Shown one piece after another: positions 56,739-64,000 of a stretch of 64,000 nucleotides of DNA. This DNA comes from Arachis hypogaea (taxonomy: Eukaryota > Streptophyta > Magnoliopsida > Fabales > Fabaceae), in NCBI RefSeq assembly GCF_003086295.3, contig NC_092048.1:86098626-86162625 (forward strand), read 5' to 3'. The notes under the pieces are model-generated. The model did not search any database. It was not told the DNA's origin and saw only the letters and a list, made by a program, of their open reading frames with translations. Within the stretch, counting starts at the first letter, position 1; each line of letters opens with the position of its first letter. The position numbers were made by a program, and so were the translations under genes.

Positions 56739-59145
56739 ATGGCGAACAACTTGGGTACAACCACAGTTGCCTACACCCTCACTGAAGGCCAGTCAAACAA
56801 CCGGCCACCTTTCTTCAACGGGAAGAACTACTCCTACTGGAAAGAAACGATAAGAACTTTCATCCAATTCATTGACTACAACATATGGAAGATTGTTGTG
56901 AGCAGTTCCAAGATCCCAACAAAAATAAGTGCTGATGGAGTGGTGACTCCAAAAGAAGAAGCTGAATGGAATGAAGATGATAAGAAGAAGATAGAGCTGA
57001 ATGCTAAAGCAATCAACCTTCTTCACTGTGCTATCAGCTTTGAAGAGTACCAGAAGGTGTCTAGATGCAAGACAGCCAAAGAAATCTGGGAAAAACTCCA
57101 GGTTACACACGAAGGCACTAAACAAGTCAAAGAACTAGGATTGATATGCTGCGAAAAGAGTACGAGATGTTTAGCATGAAGGATGGCGAAAGCATTGATG
57201 AATCGTTTGAGAGATTCTCAATAATAATCAACAATCTTGATGCTATGGGTACAAACTATGCAGAACAAACCTTGGTGAGAAAACTCCTTAGAAGCCTCAT
57301 AAAAGAATGGGAAAACACTGCCACTGTCCTAACCGAGAGTAACAACATGAGTCCTATAACCTATGATGAGCTGAGAGGAAAACTCCTTGCCTATGAAGCC
57401 ACACACACAAACACAGACTCAAAGAAAAAGGGAATAGCCCTCAAGTCACAAATAGAACCGAAAGAGAGTGAGTCTAGTGATGGTATTTCAGATGATGAAC
57501 TTTTGTTTTTTGCTAGGAGATTTAGAAGGATGATGAAGAACAAGGGCAAATACAAAGATTCAAGTTCAAAGGAGCACAAGATCGACTTGAGCAAAGTGAC
57601 GTGCCATCACTGCAAGGAGGCTGGACACTTCAAGCTAAACTGTCCAAAGCTCAAAAAGGAGGACAAAGGAAAGAAGGAAAGGAAGAGAGTACTCATGGCA
57701 GCTTGGGAGGATCTTGAAAACGACTCAAATGAAGAAGAAGAATATGAAGGAGATGACAAAGACTGCTTCATGGCTGGAAACAACAATCTTGATGAGATTT
57801 GCCTAGCATCCAAGAATAAAAAGGACATGTGGTACATGGATAGTGGATGTTCAAGGCACATGACTGGAAGGTCAACCTACTTCATCAAACTAAACAAGTA
57901 TGATGGAGGTTTTGTGACCTTTGGAGATGATGGTAAAGGTAAAATCATTGCTGTTGGAAAAGTAGGTAATGAGCAATCTACTTTCATTGATGATGTACTT
58001 TTGGTATGTGGTTCGAAGCACAATCTTTTGAGCATAAGTCAGCTGTGTGATTTAGGATATTTAGTTGTTTTCAAAAGGCTTGAATGCTGTGTTGTTAATG
58101 AAAAGACAAATGAAGTGATGTTTGTTGCCAAGCGTTTTAATAATATGTATGGACTTACTCTTGATGAACTAAAGGATCAAAATGTAGCTTGTCTTCACTC
58201 TAAAGAATCTGAAAAGTGGTTATGGCACAAGAGATTGGGCCATGCAAGTATGTTTCAAATAAACAAACTTGTAAAAAAAGAATTAGTAAGAGGTCTTCCT
58301 TTGATAAAGTTTGACAAAGACATCACTTGTGATGCTTGCCAAATGGGAAAACAAACAAAAAGTTCTTTTAAACCAAAGGAAGACATCTCTACTAAAAGAC
58401 CACTTGAGTTGCTACACATTGATTTATTTGGTCCAACAAGAACTCAAAGCCTAGGTGGTAAACATTATGGTTTAGTAATTGTGGATGACTACACTAGGTT
58501 TGGTTGGGTTTTATTTCTTGCACACAAAAATGAAGCCTTTTCGGCCTTTGAACCTTTTTGCAAGAAAATTATTCAAAATGAAAAGGATTTGAAAATCTCT
58601 TCTATAAGAAGCGATCATGAAACTGAATTTGAAAATAATTTGTTTGAATCCTTTTGTGAGGAATTTAGAATATCTCACAACTTCTCTTGTCCAAGAACAC
58701 CACAACAAAATGGTGTTGTGGAAAGAAGAAATAGAAGCATACAAGAGATGACAAGAGCTATGCTTTGTGAGAGTAATGTTCCAAAATTCCTTTGGGCTGA
58801 AGCGGTTAACACAGCTTGCCACATTTTAAATAGAACAATCATAAGGAAATTTTTGAAGAAAACTCCTTATGAACTTTGGAAAGGCTACCCACCAAACTTA
58901 GACTACTTGCACATCTTTGGACGCAAATGTTTTGTTTTGAATAACAAAGAAAATTTGGGAAAATTTGATCCAAAGGCTTATGAGTGTTTGTTTGTAGGAT
59001 ATTCCACAACTAGTAAAGCTTATAGGGTTTATCATCAAGATGCTAGAATTATTGAGGAGTCCATACATGTTACATTTTGTGATACTAACTTGGTACAAAG
59101 CATTTTGGAAGATTGTGATGCAGGAAATCATGCTCAAATGGAAGA
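56739..59145 (+). pseudogene. Copia gag-protease-integrase, frameshifted and truncated
   Basis: Starts MANNLGTTTVAYTLTEGQ, with the copia gag block FFNGKNYSYWKETIRTFIQ. A frameshift near 57132 moves it to the frame that continues RIDMLRKEYEMFSM. Then come a UBN2-type gag region, CCHC knuckle CHHCKEAGHFKLNC (about 57602), protease WYMDSGCSRHMTG, the gag-pre-integrase HKRLGHASMFQINKL, and integrase with HIDLFGPT, a second Asp in RSDHETEF and TPQQNGVVERRN. The copia sequence stops at 59145 after QMED; the open frame runs on to 59272 only by chance through the LTR of H. RT and RNase H are missing from the window. Confidence 0.9.
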
Positions 59146-59686
59146 TGTTCATACCCTGGGTCGAGCTATCCGACCTAGGATGATTCGAGATAGAGCGACC
59201 AACCTCTTCAGGTCAGACTATCCGACCTCTTTTCAAAGAGCTCGGCCAAATCAACAAGAGAGCCCAGATTAAGGGCCCAAATAGAGGAGCACGACCCGAA
59301 TCCTAAGGTGGCCTAAGTCTATAGAGATGAAGGCGGTTCCGTTGAAGATACGCTGACCTCAACTCAAAGATAAAGATAAGATAAGATAACTAACTTATCT
59401 TATCCAAAAAGGTCACATCTCACCATTATAAATGCACTGGAGCACCCAGGTATATATCATACTCTGATTCTACATAACACTTGTTTAATACCCATGCTAA
59501 CTTAAGCATCGGAGTCTCTTGCAGGTACCCCCCACCCTCCGGTGGCCAAGGATCCGCAGTGCAGCAAGTCCAACAAGTCAGACACAACAGCTCCGGCCGC
59601 CACCAGCCAGCCAGACACGTCATCTCCGACCAGTACCGAAGATCTCATCCGAGATCGACCTCCAGTTTCAGGTAACCCTCGGAACA
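59146..59686 (+). repeat. 5' LTR of H
   Basis: Begins TGTTCATACC and ends CTCGGAACA (terminal TGTT/AACA inverted repeat). The end is fixed by the primer site one base later and the start by the switch from copia coding sequence; the 3' LTR is outside the window. Confidence 0.75.
59380..59432 (+). promoter_or_regulatory. Probable LTR promoter of H: GATAAG palindrome and TATA box
   Basis: GATAAGATAA (59380-59389), a 5-base centre and TTATCTTATC (59395-59404) form a perfect 10-bp inverted repeat. TATAAA follows at 59427-59432. GATAAG is the plant I-box, known from light-regulated promoters; its function here is inferred from position. Confidence 0.55.
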
Positions 59687-59687
59687 T

Positions 59688-59705
59688 TGGCGCCGTTGCC
59701 GGGGA
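59688..59705 (+). other. Primer binding site of H, tRNA-Asp
   Basis: TGGCGCCGTTGCCGGGGA, one base after the LTR. Confidence 0.9.
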
Positions 59706-59727
59706 ACCTGGAAGTCATCCCATCACC

Positions 59728-62700
59728 ATGGCAGACAACCATGACAATGACCACGACTCAGATCTAGAGAATAAAACACCGCACAAAAATGCGGACGCCA
59801 CACCAAAAGACACTCTGGAATCCAATGGAGACAAAAATTCAGCTAAACCGGGAGCAATAGAAGCCCTTCAAGATCGCTTGAAACAACTTGAAGAAGAAAC
59901 CCAACAACAACAAGAAATCGGAAAAGATCTACAAAAGGAAGTACGGCGACGTCGAGAATTGGAAGATAAGTTACAGCAATTAGAAGCCAATCTAAAAGCC
60001 CCTCGGGTCACTCCTGAGAAAAGCTCACGCAAAGAACAGGATCCGTTCACCAGGGAAATTATGAAAACAAAAATTCTAAAAGACTTCAAACTCCCGGATA
60101 TGATTTTGTACGACGGCACCACCGATCCCAATCATCATCTCAGCAATTTCAGAAGCAGAATGTACCTTACCAACACCTCAGATGCCATTCGCTGCAAAGC
60201 CTTCCCGACAACCCTCACGAAGACGGTGATCAGATGGTTCGACAGCTTACCTCCCAAGTCCATCTCAAACTTCGACGATCTAGCCGGAAAGTTCCTCGCC
60301 AGATTCTCCATCCAGAAAGATAAAGCTAAACACGCCCCCAGTCTACTAGGGATCAAGCAAGGAGATCGGGAGAGGCTCCGCAATTACATGAAAAGATTCA
60401 ACAAAACATGCATGGACATACAAAGCTTACCCACAGAGGCCGCCATCATGGGACTTATCAACGGCCTACGAGAGGGACCTTTCAGCCAGTCTATATCAAA
60501 AAAGTACCCGACCTCCTTAGACGAAGTGCAGGAACGGGCAGAAAAATACATCAACATGGAAGAAAACGCTTGGTTAGGAGGGACCTCAAAATCGGGGGCC
60601 TCCTACCGTGACAAAGACAAGGAATCTAAACGAAAAGAGGACCGACAAGGGGAGAAAATTAAAAAATACCATAATTATACTCCCCTCAGAGCATCCCTAG
60701 TCGAAATATACAAAGAGGTCTGCCATACAGAAAAAATTCCCCCAGCACGGCCCCTCAAAGGAAAAAGGGGAGGAGGAAATCGGAAGGAATATTGTGAATA
60801 TCATCGGGTCAGAGGACACGCCACCAACGAATGCTTCGACTTAAAAAATATCATAGAAAAATTGGTAAGGAAAGGAAAATTAGATCGATTCCTGGCCACC
60901 CGAGATGATGATCAAAGAAAAAGACGAAAGGATGAAGATACCGAGCGAACAGAACGATCACCTCGGACACCAAAAAGACATGTCCACATGATACATGGCG
61001 GATTCGCAGCAGGAGGGATCTCCAAATCTTCCCGCAAAAGGTATCTCAAAGAAGTATATCATGTCGAAGGAGAGGAGGAAGCACTCATCATCCCAGCGAT
61101 AACATTCACTAAGGAGGATGCGTCCGGCATCATCACAGGACACGACGATCCCATGGTCATCACCATCATATTGGCAAACGCCAACCTACACCGCACCTTA
61201 ATAGACCAAGGGAGTTCTGCCGACATCCTATTCAAGACAGCCTTTGACAAATTCGGCTTAGAAGAAAAAGAACTTAAGGCATATCCAAATAGCCTGTTCG
61301 GGTTAGGAGATACCCCGGTTCGACCACTAGGATATATATCACTACATACAACCTTCGGAAAAGGAGACCAATCCAGGACCCTCAAAATAGACTACATCGT
61401 GGTCGATGTAAGTTCAGCTTACAATGCTCTCATAGGTCGGACAACACTCAACCAACTCGGCGCAATAGTCTCGACCCCACACCTATGTATGAAGTTCCCA
61501 ACTCTAAAAGGGATAGCCACGATAAAAGCTGACCAAAAGATGGCACGTCGCTGTTATAACGAAAGCCTAAACCTTAGAGGCAAAGGAGAAGAGTTCCACG
61601 CAATCGAGTTGGGCGGAGTTCAACGACGAGAAGATCTTCGCCCCCAACCAGAGGGCGAGATAGAAAGAATCCAGATCGGGGACACCTCGGAAAAAACAAC
61701 TAATATCGGCACAATCCTCAAAGGAGATTTAAAAGAATTGCTAATACAATTCTTGCGAGATAATGTCGACCTCTTTGCATGGAAAGCCGCGGACATGCCA
61801 GGCATAGACCCTAAGTTAATGTGCCACAAGTTGGTAGTCTACCCAGGATCTCGACCGGTGCAGCAGAGACGAAGAAAGCTTGGGCCAGAGCGATCCCAGG
61901 CTATGGAAGAGCAAGTACAGGAACTACTGGAAGCCGGATTTATAAGAGAAGTTAAATACCCGCTATAGCTAGCCAACGTCGTCTTGGTGAAAAAATCGAA
62001 TGGGAAGTGGCGAATGTGCACCGATTACACCGATCTCAACAAAGCTTGCCCAAAAGATCCATACCCACTCCCAAGTATTGACGCCCTGGTAGATGCTTCC
62101 TCTGGATATAAATATCTCTCGTTTATGGACGCGTATTCAGGATACAACCAAATCCCCATGTATCCACCAGACCAAGAAAAGACCTCGTTTTTAACACCAA
62201 AGGCAAACTACTGTTACATCGTGATGCCCTTCGGTCTCAAGAACGCAGGAGCTACTTATCAAAGACTAATGAATAAAGTTTTTTCGGATCACATCGGAAA
62301 CATCATGGAGGTCTATGTGGACGACATGCTAATAAAAACACAAACCAAAGATACATTATTACCCGACCTGGCTCAAGTGTTTGACACCATAAGGAAACAC
62401 AACATGCGACTCAATCCCGCAAAATGTACCTTCGCAGTAGAAGCAGGCAAATTCTTAGGCTTCATGCTCACACAAAGGGGAATTGAAGCAAATCCAGACA
62501 AATGTCAAGCCATACTCAACATGAAGACCCCAACCTGTGTCAAAGAAGTACAACAACTCAACGGGAGATTGACCGCCCTATCCCGATTCTTAGTAGGAGC
62601 TGCGATAAAATCTCTCCCCTTCTATGCTACTTTAAGAAAGGGAAAATAGTTCGAATGGACGACAGAGTGTGAGCAAGCATTCAAAGACTTCAAGGAGTTC

Positions 62701-63015
62701 TTAGGACGGCCACCTATCTTATCTCGACCACGAGAAGGAGAACCGCTCATATTATATCTCGCAGTAGGGAGTCGGGAAATAGCCTCAGCACTAGTCAGAG
62801 AAGACGAAAATGGGTAACAACCCGTCTACTTCATTAGCAACGCACTACAGGGATCCGAGCTGAACTACCAGAAAATAGAAAAATTTGCCTATACTCTTAT
62901 CCTAACATCTCGACGACTCCGCCCGTACTTCCAGGCTTACACCATTAAGGTTCGAACTAACCAGCCCATAAAAGGAATATTGCAGAAAATAGATCTAGCA
63001 GGCAGAATTCTACAA
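59728..63015 (+). pseudogene. H gag, protease, RT and RNase H; in-frame stops
   Basis: ATG 59728 (MADNHDNDHDSDLENK) is the first Met after the primer site; the earlier in-frame Met at 59542 lies in the LTR. Gag has a coiled-coil region (DRLKQLEEETQQQQ) and the Ty3 gag domain (DGTTDPNHHLSNF, WFDSLPPKSISNF, LLGIKQGDRERLRNY), then a CX2HX4HX4C-like CEYHRVRGHATNEC. Protease reads LIDQGSSADILF, with Gln where Tat elements usually have Gly or Thr after the Asp (codon 493). RT has YVDDML (Asp 865/866). The frame is interrupted by TAG at 61966, TAG at 62647 and TAA at 62815, and shifts near 63018 at ILQW. Confidence 0.9.
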
Positions 63016-63690
63016 TGGCAGTCGAGTTGTCAGAGTTTGACCTCCAATATGAAGCTCGAACGACCATCAAATCACAGTATCTGGCCGATTTTATCGCAGA
63101 ATTCACAGATGCCCTAGAAACCCCCACAGAATGGAACCTTTACGTGGACGGTTCTTCAAATAAAACTGGAAGCGGTGCGGCCGTGATAATAGAAAGCAAC
63201 CAAGGAACCCAGGTTGAGCTCTCCCTCAAGTTCGGGTTCCCGGCCTCAAACAACCAGGCGGAATATGAAGCATTATTAGCTGGTTTGAAGCTGGCTAAAG
63301 AAGTCGGAGCTCAAAAACTCAACATTTACAGCGATTCACTAGTGGTCACATCACAAATAACAGGGAGCTACCAAGCCAAAGATCTCACCATGAAAAAGTA
63401 TTTGGATAAAACCAAGGAACAGCTCGGACAAATAGGGGAGTATAAGATCTGCCACATACCCCGCGAACAAAATGCCCGAGCTGACGCACTCTCAAAACTA
63501 GCCAGCACCAAACCAGGGGGCAACAATAGAAGCCTCATCCAGGAAATGTTGCAGAACCCGTCAATCTCGGAAGAGGAAAAAGTCCTGACTATAACAAGTC
63601 AGGACCAAGGATGGATGACCCCTATAGCCAACTACCTCAGAACAGGAACGCTCCCCATAGAAGAAAATGAGGCAAAGAACTTAAAAAAGG
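63016..63690 (+). pseudogene. H second RNase H (archaeal type) domain
   Basis: After the frameshift: VELSEFDLQYEARTTIKSQY, LADFIAEF, then a second RNase H with YVDGSSNKTGSGAAVII (Asp), NQAEYEALLAGLKLA (Glu), IYSDSLVV (Asp) and ENAR-like REQNARADALSKLA. This extra domain is characteristic of Tat-lineage elements. The catalytic acids appear to be present. Confidence 0.85.
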
Positions 63691-64000
63691 GAGGCACAGT
63701 ACTACACCATCATAAACAACATCCTGTACAAAAGAGGAATCTCAACACCTTTACTAAAATGTGTGCCAACCTCCAACACAAAGGAAATGCTAGAAGAAAT
63801 ACACGGTGGTATTTGTGGCAATCATCTCGGAGCACGAGCTCTCGCCAAAAAAGTATTCCAGGCGGGATTTTATTGGCCAACTCTACAGAAAGAAGCCACA
63901 GAATTTGTAAAGACATGCCCACCATGTCAGAAACATGCCAACTTTCACATCGCCCCGCCAGAAGAGCTCATCAGCGTGACCTCGCCTTGGCCGTTTGCAA
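63691..64000 (+). pseudogene. H integrase N-terminus (H2C2), cut by window end
   Basis: YYTIINNILYKRGISTPLL, then the H2C2 finger EIHGGICGNHLGARALA...KTCPPCQKHA and the start of the catalytic core approach (SVTSPWPFA). A frame change near 63690, in a run of A and G, separates it from the preceding region. The catalytic triad is beyond the window. Confidence 0.8.

Larger units (their letters stand above)
41573..59145 (+). mobile_element. Element I: copia (Ty1) retrotransposon, interrupted and truncated
   Basis: A 5' LTR split by E, a tRNA-iMet primer site, gag, protease and integrase, then an abrupt switch at 59146 to the LTR of element H. RT, RNase H and 3' LTR would lie beyond H outside the window. 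The long LTR (about 1.6 kb without E) and long gag are compatible with the SIRE-type lineage, not proven. The left boundary at 41573 (TGATGACAAAC) is a guess based on the TG start. Confidence 0.8.
59146..64000 (+). mobile_element. Element H: Tat-lineage Ty3 retrotransposon, 5' part
   Basis: A short LTR (541 bp), a perfect tRNA-Asp primer site, gag, protease, RT, RNase H, a second archaeal-type RNase H and the beginning of integrase, cut by the window end. The second RNase H and the tRNA-Asp primer together define the Tat group, here closer to the short-LTR members than to Ogre. The insertion site is the copia integrase/RT region; the adjacent five bases are GAAGA (59141-59145). Several stops and frameshifts make it defective. 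Confidence 0.9.

Overview
This is plant nuclear DNA made almost entirely of nested LTR retrotransposons. No cellular gene could be supported. The repeated CTGGCGTTCAACGCCAG palindromes, the Athila-like polyproteins and the third ORFs of the 'putative plant transposon protein' type point to a legume, most likely peanut (Arachis). That attribution rests on remembered resemblance, not on a search. I use local labels A to I for the elements; none is a published name.

Layout. 1-2103 is the start of element G (minus strand): its 5' LTR, tRNA-Asp primer site and leader. G sits inside the integrase of element F (plus strand, 2104 to about 3776). 3777-6293 and 38174-41450 are AT-rich DNA with Helitron-like ends and two microsatellites. 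Element D (plus, 6294-38168, TSD GATAT) is inserted there. D contains element C (minus, 11857-33293, TSD GTTAA), and C contains element A (plus, 17678-28340, near-perfect TSD). A copia element I (about 41573 to 59145) has element E (plus, 41874-55371, TSD CCTCT) in its 5' LTR and is cut off by element H (Tat-like Ty3, 59146 to the window end).

How the parts relate. A, F and G belong to one Athila-like group whose LTRs start TGATGAGCG. C, D and E belong to another whose LTRs start TGATAAACC. E carries gag, protease, RT, RNase H and integrase plus a third ORF. C and D lack all recognisable pol domains and carry two unrecognised ORFs plus the same third ORF, so they look like non-autonomous relatives of E-like elements. 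LTR differences counted by eye rise in nesting order: A about 1.8%, C about 2.6%, D about 4-5%, with E about 1.7%. Nearly every polyprotein is broken by stops or frameshifts. The best open frame is the third ORF of E.

The most interesting signals are structural: a small stem-loop with compensatory changes after the pol or ORF2 block of five elements; a polypurine-tract motif duplicated just after ORF3 in C, D and E; an exon/intron-like architecture before ORF3; and arrays of GC-rich hairpins in LTRs, 3' regions and, in A, inside the coding frame.
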